From Globisporangium splendens (Eukaryota > Oomycota > Peronosporomycetes > Pythiales > Pythiaceae): DNA of 64,000 nucleotides. The notes under the pieces were generated by a model. That model did not search any database and was not told the origin of the DNA. It worked only from the letters and a program-made list of their open reading frames with translations. The stretch is taken from the NCBI GenBank assembly GCA_006386115.1, contig VFIW01000002.1, positions 186,001 through 250,000 on the forward strand, read 5' to 3'. Shown piece after piece: positions 11,369 to 21,625 of this stretch; position 1 is the first letter of the stretch; each line of letters opens with the position of its first letter. The translations under genes and the position numbers were made by a program.

Positions 11369-12448
11369 TTATACGCAGAAGGACTCGTTGTCGACCACGC
11401 TTGTGCGTGTATCAGCGGAGGCACCTTCTTTCGGAGCCTCCGTCTCACCGTCGTCTCCATCGTCATCGTCGTTGTCGTCGCCATCGCTCTTTTCGGTGCC
11501 TGTGAGCTCTTCCTTGGTGTAGTCGGAGAAGTTGATCCCCGCGTTTGGCGCAGCCGTGGCTGGAGCAGCAGTTGGCGCTTTCGTGGGTGGCGCGGTCGTA
11601 GGCGCAGCAGTAGGCGCTGCAGTAGGCGCGCTAGTGACTGGCGCAGGCGTGACCGTCGGGGTCGCCGCTGGTGGCGCAGCCGTGGTCGGTACGCTGCCTC
11701 CGCTCGAGCCTTCGACTTCGACTTCAAAGCACGTCGTGTACGATGCGCCAAAGTATCCGCGCGCGCGCTCCTTGTCGGCGTACGATCCGTCGTCCAAATA
11801 GAATTTCCAGTACCACACAAAGTGGTAGATGCCCGACGGTGTGCCACTTGGGATCGTGAACGAGCCAATGCAGGGCTTGCCGTCACCGGCACGACCGCCG
11901 GGCTTGCCGTTCGAGTCGAGGGTCTCGCCACAGTTACCGTCGTCGAAATCCGAGAGCTTCCCGTCCACGAGATTCTCGGTCGTCATGTCGAAGGTCGTCT
12001 GGAGTCTCTTGTCCGTCTTGCCCGTCCAGTAGATCCCGGATTTTGTGCCGCGCGCCATCTTGTCCTTGACGATGTGGCCATTCGGCAGGTACGAGTAGTA
12101 GATCGGCACGCCGGCCTTGACTTTGAGGCGTTTGCGCCAGCCCGTGTACGTGTTGGCGTCCACACTCTGGCAGATCTGCGCGCCGGCCTCGACCTCGTTC
12201 TTGAGCATCTTGTGCGTGTACATAGTACCAATATCCTGCACGCCGCGACCGGGGAAGCCCGCGCCGTAGCCATCGCAGAAGCCGTTGCCCTTGGCGCCTC
12301 CGAAGATGTACTCCGCCGACTGGTCGTAGAGCTTGGAGCGGCTTGTGTCGAGGCAGTCGATCCACGAGTGCGCCTGCACCTGTTGCTGCACGCACGCGAG
12401 ACTCAGCAGCGCCACCGCGCTCAGCGCCGCGCGGAGGGAGGACAGCAT
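11369..12448 (-). CDS. AA17-like lytic polysaccharide monooxygenase, secreted
   Basis: An intronless gene of 359 residues. The ATG at 12448 is chosen over an upstream GTG because it gives a clean signal peptide (MLSSLRAALSAVALLSLACV...VQA) cleaved before His27. That would expose an N-terminal His, needed for the copper histidine brace. The mature start HSWIDCLDTSRSKLYDQ, then EYIFGGAKGNGFCDGYG and FPGRGVQDIGT, resembles the oomycete AA17 family, reported to oxidise pectin (homogalacturonan) during plant infection. Candidate second copper His residues are in YTHKML, NGHIVKDK and IYHFVWYWKF; I cannot decide which. Cys pairs suggest disulphides. After the catalytic domain (to about residue 235) come an Ala/Pro/Thr linker, probably O-glycosylated, and a strongly acidic Asp/Glu tail. 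Likely role: attack on host or own wall pectin. Confidence 0.85.
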   Translation of the reverse strand: MLSSLRAALSAVALLSLACVQQQVQAHSWIDCLDTSRSKLYDQSAEYIFGGAKGNGFCDGYGAGFPGRGVQDIGTMYTHKMLKNEVEAGAQICQSVDANTYTGWRKRLKVKAGVPIYYSYLPNGHIVKDKMARGTKSGIYWTGKTDKRLQTTFDMTTENLVDGKLSDFDDGNCGETLDSNGKPGGRAGDGKPCIGSFTIPSGTPSGIYHFVWYWKFYLDDGSYADKERARGYFGASYTTCFEVEVEGSSGGSVPTTAAPPAATPTVTPAPVTSAPTAAPTAAPTTAPPTKAPTAAPATAAPNAGINFSDYTKEELTGTEKSDGDDNDDDDGDDGETEAPKEGASADTRTSVVDNESFCV

Positions 12449-13212
12449 GATAATAACGATGACCACTTAATCCAAAGAGCGCGATTCGGGAAATAGCGAA
12501 CGCAAAGGAGCTGTCGGCATCCTTGGCAGGTGCGAGAAGAGACAGTGGTGCTGCCGACTGCCAGCAGGAATCGCGGCGCGCCAGGCGCCGTGGAGCATAC
12601 CACTTGGCGAGTGTATGGAAAGGGGAGACGGCCGCAAGGAAGGAACCATGGCTGCTGACTCTTTTTTCGCATTTAACGACACAGTATGAGAAATTAAAAA
12701 CAGCAAGTCACTCGGAAAAAGCGCGGCGAATGCGCCCATCCACCGTAGTATTTTCTCTATCGGACCAATGCAATCGTGCATGTGGACACTATTTTCGTAT
12801 CTATGCACGTTAAGATGACTTCTACCAAAAAGTACTATTGAACATGTATACAAGATGGAAGTCAAGCAGTCCGCATTTGATAATTAGTTTTGAGTTTAAT
12901 ACCCTCTGATGACTGATGCATCGGACAGCTTGGGACACTGGGGAGTAATCACGATTTGCGTGGTTGACCTGCTGTGGTGATGCGATTTTCGGATCGAGTA
13001 CTGAATCCAAGTGAATCAGAGGGTGGCTGCTGAGCGCCAGCTGGCAGCACGGAACGCTGTTCATCCAACTCTTCACCCAAAGGTGTTTCGCAGGTCCACC
13101 CCCGAAATAAGGTGAACGACCTTAACTATTTGTACTAATTATATGTTTGTCACATTAAACTGGTTGATTTGACGGTCTCAAAGAAAGATCACGGCAGATT
13201 TCTTGGGGGAAG
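12449..13212. other. Divergent intergenic region (AA17 and rhomboid promoters)
   Basis: About 760 bases between two divergently transcribed genes. It must contain both promoters and 5' UTRs. I see only short overlapping frames and no convincing repeat or small gene. Confidence 0.5.
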
Positions 13213-14220
13213 ATGCTGCAGGCGTCGCTGATCGGACGTGGCGCAGTGGCGGCCGCGTCCATGAGCGCGGGTGGCAAGGCGTCCGTGGGTCTGCAGAAGC
13301 TCTCCGTGCGTGCGTGGGACCCCATTGCACCGCCGTTGATCAAGAAGGTCGTGCTGCCGCAGCATCGGATGGCGGCAACTTCAAGTCGCGGCGCATTCGC
13401 GTTCGCCAACGTCGCTGCTCGTCGAACGCCGCCTTTGCCGACCGCCATGGCGTTTTCCGGTCCGCTGCGCCTGACGAACGCGTTCCAGCCACGAGTGAAT
13501 ACGATGCTGCGAACAGCAACGGCTGGTAAGAACGGCTTGGGGATCCATGCGCGTCACCACCAGTCCTCGTATCGCACGCAGATGTTCCATTCGAGACGCC
13601 GCAAATCGTTCCAAGCCACGGGGGAGATGGTCGTCGCAGGTTTGATCACGGCCAACGTCGCTGTGACGATGATGTGGATCACCGCGCACTCACAGCGCAA
13701 GAAGCGCCGCATGATGACGCACTTCACGACGTCGACGATGCATCTCGCGCGCGGTCAGTACCACACGCTGCTCACGTCCGTGTTCAGCCACGCCGATTTG
13801 GGTCACTTGTTGGCCAACATGATCGGTCTGTTCTTCTTTGGGCGCCAAATCTGCGATGTACTCGGCCCGAAGCGGTTCCTGGCGCTGTATCTGGGCAGCG
13901 GCGTGTTGTCGTCGTGGGCTGCGGTGTATGAGCAGCAGCACTCGAATCGGATGACGTTCAACCTCGGCGCGAGCGGCGCCGTGAACAGCATCACGGCGCT
14001 GAGCATCCTGCTGTTCCCGCACTCGACGTTGCTGATCTTCGGCATCATCCCCATGCCCGCGTGGCTCGCTGGCTCGATGTTCATCTTCAAGGACGCGTAC
14101 TCGTGGGCCACGGACCGGCGCGACGGCATCGGCCACTTTGCGCACCTGAGCGGCGCGTTCTGCGGCGGCGCGTACTACTACTACTTGCGTCGCAACGGCG
14201 GGCTGCGCTTCTTCCGATAG
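13213..14220 (+). CDS. Mitochondrial rhomboid serine protease (PARL-like)
   Basis: Single exon, 335 residues. The first 130 residues are Arg/Ser/Ala-rich with few acids (MLQASLIGRGAVAAAS..., FHSRRRKSFQ), typical of a mitochondrial presequence. The rhomboid fold follows: RGQYHTLLTSVFSHADLGHL with the conserved His-Asn region (HLLANMIGLFFFG), the catalytic Ser254 in LGASGAVNS, and the catalytic His311 in GIGHFAHLSGAFCGG. The Ser-His dyad and surrounding glycines are intact, so activity is expected. PARL-type rhomboids of the inner mitochondrial membrane cleave single-span substrates in the bilayer and act in mitophagy and fusion control. Predicted six or seven membrane segments. It ends in TAG and is followed on the same strand, after 420 bases, by the MscS channel gene; no functional link is implied. 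Confidence 0.9.
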   Translation: MLQASLIGRGAVAAASMSAGGKASVGLQKLSVRAWDPIAPPLIKKVVLPQHRMAATSSRGAFAFANVAARRTPPLPTAMAFSGPLRLTNAFQPRVNTMLRTATAGKNGLGIHARHHQSSYRTQMFHSRRRKSFQATGEMVVAGLITANVAVTMMWITAHSQRKKRRMMTHFTTSTMHLARGQYHTLLTSVFSHADLGHLLANMIGLFFFGRQICDVLGPKRFLALYLGSGVLSSWAAVYEQQHSNRMTFNLGASGAVNSITALSILLFPHSTLLIFGIIPMPAWLAGSMFIFKDAYSWATDRRDGIGHFAHLSGAFCGGAYYYYLRRNGGLRFFR

Positions 14221-14639
14221 ACTCATGGCGGGTTAAAATTTTGTGTGGAGAGTGGCGTGCGAAGAACCGAGTAAAAGCTCGGATGGAGGAAAAGATGCGA
14301 GGCTTTTTCTCATGTAGAAGCTCGTCGCCGGCGGGTAGAAGAGCATCGTGAGGCATCAGCGCATCGCTCCACGTTCGTATGCAGATGCTGTTGTTGAAGG
14401 CGCTGTTTAGTGCGTTTTTTTGCTTTAGAGTGGCTACATGGATCATGCCAGCATGCTACAAAGCGAACATGGAATGCAAGCATACGAGCTCTTCTCAGAT
14501 GACGATTATCAGGTTAGAAAGACATCAAAAAGAATCAGGTAGTGACGATTGACACTTTTTTCTGCTGGCATATCGATTTACACAATGAGTACGGTACTCT
14601 ACTTTGCCATTTTTCCAGCTCTCCGATACAAACAACAAC
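14221..14639. other. Intergenic between rhomboid and MscS genes
   Basis: Holds the rhomboid 3' UTR and the MscS promoter and 5' UTR. A possible splice acceptor (TTTTTCCAG) near 14619 hints that the MscS transcript has a 5' UTR intron. No other feature seen. Confidence 0.4.
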
Positions 14640-16330
14640 ATGGCGAGGATGAATGCAACGAACATGCAGCAGGCGCTGGTTCTGCTGCTCGCTGTGCTTG
14701 GGCTGCAGCGTGCGCTCGCGGAGACGCCGACGCCGACGCCGACGTCGGATGTGTGCAGCGACAGCTGCATCCCGGCCTCCTGTGTCTCGGAATGGTGGAG
14801 GAAGACGAACGCGATCAAGCTCTCGGGTGCCGCCGTGCTCGTGTTCTTCGCCACGTTCCTGCCGCGCGTGCTCGTGCGCTTGTCCATCTTCGTGCTCACC
14901 AAGCTGCCCTTCATCCGGCAGTACGACCCGTATACGTGTATGCGAATGTGTCTATGCTCTAAACGATGCATGTGTGTGTTCATGCTACAGAGTCGCGGAG
15001 GACTTTCGGGAATACTGCACGGGCTCGACGGCGTATCTGATCTCGGCGTCGCTCGTGCTCATCGCGATGAGGGTCTCAGACCTGGCGCAGTTCTTCTGCG
15101 ACCTGCCGAGCTACATATGGGGCGTCTTCTTCCTCGTATGGCTCTACTCGCTCTTCAACGTCGTCGAAAGTGTGCGTCTTTGTGCCTCTTATGGCTTGCA
15201 TGTCCGCATTACAATGGCGTCACTATACTGTACTGACGCTCCCATTGCTTTTTTTTGATATGCGATGTGTGTCATTCGTATATTTCCTATGTATTGCAGC
15301 TTGCGGTTCGCCGTTTTGTCGGCGCGAATGGCGATTTTTCCAAGAAAATGGTTATCTCCGAGTCCGTCAAGGTGCAGCTCCAGACAATGGCACACCCTCC
15401 AATTCGCAATAGCTATCATAACGGACTCATGCATATTATGGATGTGCGTGATAGATCCTGCGTCTTACGGTGCTGCTGATCATCGCGCTGATCATTTACT
15501 CCTCGGTGCTCGGCAGCAGCACAACGCTGAAGTACTCGGTGCTGGCCGTGATCGGTCTCGCGATCGCTCTCGGCTTTGTCCCATCGGTACGTCTGTCACT
15601 TCCTTCATAAAAACGAAATGGCTGGCTGGTATTTATCAGACTTTGCGTGTATTCTCGCCTTAAACAGTTCCACAATGTCGTCGGCGGTCTCTTTTTGGCG
15701 TTCAATTCGCAGTTTAAGATCGACGATTTCATCGAAGTCGGCGACGCCAAAGGGTTTGTGCATCGCGTGTCGCTGCGGTACACGACGGTCGTGAGCATGG
15801 ACGGCACCAAGCTCTACGTGCCCAACAGCTTCTTTCTGTACAAGCCCATGGTGAATTTCACGCAGCGCCCCAAGCAGGACATCGACATCCACGTGCGCGT
15901 CACGACGGCCACGTCGGTCGAGAAACTGCGGCTCTGCATCACCAAACTGGAGATGATGCTGCAATCGCTGCACGTGGCGCTGACGTCTCACGAAGAGAAC
16001 CAGTCGGACCTCCGCCACGGCGACAAGTGGGAGCGCTTCTTCTTTGTTGCGATGGAGGAGTTGTACCACATCCGCGTGTACTCGTACACGGACGAGCTCG
16101 ATTCGCGCAAGTACGCGATGATCAAATCCGAAGTGTGGCTCGCGGTCATGGAGATCATGGAAGAGCTCGGCATCGAAGTGCTCAGTGACCCGCATGAGAT
16201 GGCCAAGAACCCGTATGCCGAGTCGCCGCACGCTCGAAGTGATCCCACCGCTAAGCCCCCCTTTACGGTTGAAATAAATGCCGTGATTGGCGCGCAGGAC
16301 GGCGCAGGAGGTGTGAGGACACAACTGTAG
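14640..16330 (+). CDS. MscS-type mechanosensitive ion channel, multi-exon
   Basis: Five or so exons. The ATG at 14640 gives MARMNATNMQQALVLLLAVL, a signal peptide or first membrane helix ending near ALAETPTPTPT, then a short Cys-containing lumenal stretch and a membrane helix (LSGAAVLVFFATFLPRVLV). Exon 2 (from about 14993) adds helices around AYLISASLVLIAM and YIWGVFFLVWLYSLF. Exon 4 carries the pore-lining region (LTVLLIIALIIYSSVLG, VLAVIGLAIALGFVPS). The last exon, from about 15667, is the MscS beta domain: GGLFLAFNSQFKIDDFIEVG, GFVHRVSLRYTTV, LYVPNSFFLYKPM. Introns are short with GT-AG ends (for example donors near 15174 and 15590). The C-terminus is cytoplasmic, ending GGVRTQL. The protein opens under membrane tension and releases ions or osmolytes; wall-less zoospores face such osmotic stress. 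Membrane location (plasma or organelle) cannot be told. Confidence 0.85.
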
Positions 16331-16435
16331 AGTGAGTGATCTAGAGAGGGTGGTTGAATCTGTCTTTGGTGGTGCCGTAATTTATCAAGCGATGATGGCG
16401 TTTGCTTATCCGTGTGTCAATGCTACAACCCTCGT

Positions 16436-19400
16436 CTAGAACTGGTCGATCCACTGTGAGCCAAGGATCTCGCGCTCCAAGTCTTTCACCTCTTGCTGCA
16501 GGTCTTCCTCCAGGACAAAAGCGCGTTCGCGCAACTCCCACGCTTTGTTTCGACTCTCCACGCGGATGAACTTTGCAAAGCAGCCCATCAGCTTGCCGTG
16601 CGCGAGCTTGAAGATCTCGCCACCTTCCCTGTACTGGAACGCCAAGTCGTCGAGCATCCGTTTGTTGTTGGATTCTTCAAAAAGCCCAAAGCCGTAGCTT
16701 CTTGAGGATGCATTTAATACAATCGGAGAGGACATCGCTGGTATTTGGTAAAACCCGGAGTAAAGATCCTTGTCTGCGATCGCGCCAAAAGCAGGCGACA
16801 GCGGAGACTCTTCTTCTTCCTCTACCATTGCAGCTCCAGAAAACGAAAAAGAAGATGCACCGAGGTAATCGTGCTGCTTGTACAAAGTGGAACTCTTGAG
16901 CCGAAGGTCCTGGCCAAGACTTTGGAGGCGTGCAATGTCCGAGTCATCTCGTGCTCGTGGTTGACGTGCTGCCACTTGCCCAAGTATTGCGCTTGTGTTG
17001 CTGCGGGCTAATCGGTGGTTCGAACGAGGCATCCCGTGGGCAGGATCAGCTTTCTGCTGCACAGGCGGAAACTCCATTGGCGACTGGATCCAACGGCCAC
17101 CGTGCCACATGAACCGATATGAAGCACCAAGGCACTCGAGGCGAACAGCACATGTCGCCTTTACCGCAGATACCAGCGAGTACATAAACACTTCTGAAAA
17201 GTGAACGCACACACACAGACAAAAGACATCCGTATCAGCTCCTTGTGAGTACCTTCTAATACAAGGCAAAAAGCAAGCAATAGTTGAGCTCATACGAACC
17301 AGATAAGAAGACATGAGACGGCTTGAGATCCTCTCGTGCGTTCATGAGACAACTCCAGCGTTGCCCACCGCTTGTCGAATCGCTGCTGCTTTCGCTTTCG
17401 AAAAACATCCCCGATGAATCAATCAACTCAACAGGCGAGAGGTATCCCAACTGATCCAACAACGAGCCCGACGACATGTCATGGCCAGCACCTGAGACTT
17501 TACCCTCTCGCACTTGCGAAAGCCAACTTTGCAAGTCCAGATTCGGCAATTTCCCCAGAGGGCATGCCTTTAGCTGACTTGAAAGCGCGAGCCACTTGGA
17601 TTGCCGCCGACTCAACTCTGTCGCAAGATTTGACGCCGACTCGGACAAATCAGTAAGCCGCAACTGAAGCATCCTCAAGCACATATCCATCGACTCTCCT
17701 CCGAGTTCATCGTCATCTTCATCATCGGAGAATGGTGGGGTTAGTCGCTGATTGCCTGCCTGGACCCGACTATTCCCACTCAGGCGGTCAGCAACGGAGG
17801 CACACCGTGAGCAAACATCTTGCACTTGTGTCAACATGCTCACTTTCTCATTAATCTGCTCGACCTGCGCATGGAAAACGAAAAAACGGGTAATCAAACA
17901 CTCTGTAGGCAACAGGATAAAGGAAAATGGGATGCTGTGGCTCACATTTTGGGTCACGGCATCTAAAACGCGCTGGCGATGCGTTGCGCGAAGCTTCTCC
18001 AGCTGATCGCCCGTCAACCCTACGAGGAACCAATTGCAATATTTTGAGTCCAGACTGATTATTGCTTGAGGCACGCGATGCAAAAACGTACATGGGATGT
18101 TTAAATCGTCCTTAAACACGAGCGAAAACAGTGAATTGGCGTCGATGCAACTGATTTCCGTCGCATGCAGGCATTCGTCGACTTCATGGCACGTTGTCGC
18201 ATGAAACAACTTTTCTTCAGCCTGTAAAAACAGCGCAATGCCGACGCCAAACAGCACACGAAGGCCTTGTGAGAAGAAGGCGTCCCAAATCCGCAAAACC
18301 TAGACAGATGATGGCCAAAGAAACAGAGTTAGAGCAGAACGGCTGTATTCGCAGTGCATGCGACAATATGTCGATGTGGGACTTACCGTGGGCAGTGGAA
18401 TAAATGTCGACGTGAAAATGGTCAAGAACCATTTCTCGGCAAGTCGATCGAGAGGAAACTCGAGCGATTGCAAATGCGAAAGAAGCGCCGGCGTTCGGTC
18501 TTCAAGCAATGATTGGAAGGCTGATACATCGATCTGCAGAGCTGGTCGATGACCGTGAAAGTATCCTGGAAGCATCACGTCATTTAAGCTGTAGACACAA
18601 ACACACACAACAAGCGTTATGCGCAAGCCAGTCACGCTTGATAGTGGTGCCATTTCCAGCCCGAGTGTGGCAGCCACATTACCTATTGATGACCCAAAAG
18701 ACACTCTCTTCTTCCAGGTACGCTAACAACAAGCACGATACTCTCCAGGGACACGGATGCGAATAGGGGCTACAAGGAACAGCAACCTCGTGACTAAAAC
18801 CTGCTGAACACATCAAAGTCAGGCGATGGCTTACTTATAGCGCGAATTTGCGATCAGCACTCGTCGTCGTGCAGCCATCTCCCAGTCTGCACTCGGTGAA
18901 TCGCTCGGATACACATAATCACCCAGTCTCCCTTTGCCCAACTGCTTCAATGTGTTTCGAGGATCCGCAGCAGCAAGAGGCGTGTCGGGTTCATCGTCGG
19001 TGTCTGCCTCCACATCGATTGCGTGCACAGCGATGTTGAACGATCCTCTGCGAGCATTCAGCATGCTTTGTCGTTCATCCTGAAGATCCGACTCAGTGCG
19101 GTTTAACTGTCCGGCAGGAAGCGTCAAATCGTTGCCGTGTTGGGTCTCTCGAAGAGCAAGTGCGCGCAGGCGCGAGTACAGCATCTGATTCTCCGGACTA
19201 CGCTGGGGTGCGTTTGGGTCGATGGGCAACGCATACTCGTCAAACAGCGACGTTGGAGCAGCGGCATCGGAAGCCGCCGCTTCTGGCGTCGAGTCTCTTG
19301 ACCGAGTGCTGCCTGACTTGGACACTTTTCGTCGAATAGATTGCTTCAGCTCTGCGCGTCGTTGAAGCTCCGCCGCACCCGAGAATCCTTTCCACAATTG

Positions 19401-21044
19401 TCCACGCAGCTCATCCGGGATGCCTGCTCGAACTGCCGAAATAATCTAAAGACAAAGCACGCAGCAGTCAATTTGCCACAAGGCTGTCGTGTAAGTTCCG
19501 CATCCAGCACAAGACAGCTAGCTACCTCTGGAGTACTCTCGTATTTGCTGTCCGCGATGCATTTTTCTAGTTGGGTGTACTTCGTTTCCGCGTGCCCTTT
19601 CAAGAGCAAGGATAGCCATTTCCTTCAAGTAGTAGCAGCACAATGCAAAAGCGTCAGAAGGTCCGTTGTTGGACTACGTCAGGAGGAAACGGGCGTACCT
19701 TGCAGCAGGTGTGAGCTCGTTCCGTTTTCCATTAGTGATTGCGACGTCGTGGCCGTCCTGCAGCTTCAGCACAAACATCTTGGATGGCGGAGTGGCGATC
19801 CACACGAGACACGCGCGACGCTCGAGTGCCGACATCTTGCTCGCAAACTTGAACAGACTGGTCTCTTTTTTCTTTTCCTCGATCATCCGCTCGTCCGTGA
19901 CACGCACTGTTGGTGCGTGGCGCACGTCGACTCGTCCCTGGAGCTCATTGAGAGACTCGTCTCGGAAGTACAGGAGGTCTCCAGTCGCCAAAAACACAAA
20001 GAAATGGCGCTTCCAATAGGACATGATGCTCTTGGCGCTGCAAATCATCAAGCCATCCAAGGCGGTGAGTACATGCGCACAATGGCCTTGTTCCCATCGC
20101 TAGACGTATACCAAACAGCGCACCTGTGGACAGTTCGCTCTCGCTTTTTGGTCATCCAGCCCGAGTGGAGCACATCGATCGCAGGGTAGAACGCGGACAA
20201 CGCGGCGAGCAACGATAGCCCCTGCTGAGCCTCACTTGCACTAGAGAAGCAGCAATATTTAAGTGTGGGTCCGTATCATCCACAGGAAAGCAAACGTAAA
20301 GCAAATCAATGCGTACATTCCCCATTCGCGGCCGTTGTGGAAAGCCAGCAAAGTGACAGTCTATCAGTGCAGTATAAAACATGAGTTGGTGCAGAATCGA
20401 AAGCCCAAGATGCAAATGCAAATACAGCGGCGCATGCCCCTTACCAGAGGAGTGATGACGGCGAATTTCTGATCCTGGCTGTCGAGATCCGAATCATTCC
20501 CATCCGATCGATTCTGCAGGCATTTAACAGCACAAACGAGTCAGTCCCCAATAACAGCGAATCACTGTAATCCAGAAGACAAGCACACGCCCAGACAGCA
20601 CGTACAAATATCGGTGGCTTCTTCCCCGTCGGTGGCGACGTCGGCAGGAAGCAGCAGATGCCGATCGCGTCCGTCATCGTAATGACGCCCTTCGGTGTCG
20701 TCACCAGCAGCGTCGCGACGTCTCGACACGCATCTATCGTCCAAAATGCATCAGCAACCGCTCACATAGCCGCGCTCCCACACGCCAAGGACTCACCGTA
20801 GTGGCGCAGCTCTTTCGTGCCGTTGGTCGTCGACACGAACACAAAGTACCGGCGGCGCCAGCGCTTGCTGAAGCGCCCGAGCTTCTTCAACCAGCCGTGC
20901 CAGAGCACCGTCGCGTCGCGCGGACTCGGGAACGCCACGGGGTTCGAGCTGCAGGCACACATGCACATATACGTTAGTATAAGCAATGGATCATTTGCGC
21001 GTATAGAGAAACAGAGCGCCATACTTGCTGCGCGTCTTCTGCAT
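16436..21044 (-). CDS. PH-PH-TBC domain protein (Rab GAP-like), multi-exon
   Basis: A long gene of about 10-12 exons starting at an ATG at 21044 (MQKTRSNSNP after the first in-phase join). Domains in order: a PH domain (WHGWLKKLGRFSKRWRRRYF, around 20770-20930, continuing in later exons); a second PH domain (SYWKRHFFVFLATGDLLYF to FVLKLQDGHDVAI, about 19700-20030); then a TBC domain opening at GIPDELRGQLWKGFSGA (about 19415) and continuing through LLAYLEEESVFWVINR (about 18680), LEFPLDRLAEKWFLTIF and RIWDAFFSQGLRVLFGVGIA (about 18270). A Ser-rich tail ends in a short coiled coil (ALEEDLQQEV-like, stop at 16436). TBC proteins stimulate GTP hydrolysis by Rab GTPases; PH domains would recruit this one to phosphoinositides. 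The exon carrying the start of the TBC core has a 150-residue insert, and I cannot find the classical Arg-finger or YxQ Gln-finger, so GAP activity is doubtful. Confidence 0.8.
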
Positions 21045-21625
21045 ACTGCTGTTTGTCGTCGTTTTGTGGAATGCGGAGGCGGATTGCGCGTTATGTTACA
21101 CTTGCGTCTGGAGCTCTTCTTTTTTTTTTTCTCTCTTTTTTTCAGTAGTGTATTGTGAAGTTGGAAGAAGGTCGGAATTCAGTGTGCTGCAGTGGAACTA
21201 AAACACATAACCTCTGACAGTTGGTTACGAACAGTGCGACGCTATTGAGGATTTAAGATTTAGAATCGCAAATAGTGTGGTTACGGGAGTTGGTATACCT
21301 GGTATAATTGGTTGTGTGCAATTTGACGATCGAGAGAGTCGAGTGAAGGGTGGAAGATCCGCCTTTTCTTTCGTGGTGATCGTTAAGTTCGTTATTTTGT
21401 TTGCCAGCGACAAATGCAAAATAAACGGGTCTTTCGAGAAATGCGACAAAAAGCCACATCAATGCAAACATCGTACCTTGGAACAAGGACATGCGTCATT
21501 TGCTTCAACAGCTTGAAGTTTCTTTGTCAGCCTTGCTTTAAGAGCATTCCGGTAATATAGCCGGGTGATTGCATCTCGAGGGAACCGCGGACGCGAAAGA
21601 TATACGGCCGCACCAACCTCGCCCC
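21045..21625. other. Divergent intergenic region
   Basis: Lies between the divergent TBC-domain and PTEN-like genes and must hold both promoters. A T-rich/CT tract at about 21118-21142 is the only notable composition feature. No gene seen. Confidence 0.45.

Noticed and set aside
11300..12496. 398-codon plus-strand frame opposite the AA17 gene
   Set aside because: Arg/Val-rich shadow of GC-rich codons on the other strand; the signal peptide, His1 and AA17 motifs are all on the minus strand.
13690..14226. 178-codon minus-strand frame over the rhomboid gene
   Set aside because: Shadow of the rhomboid frame; it lacks any recognisable domain.
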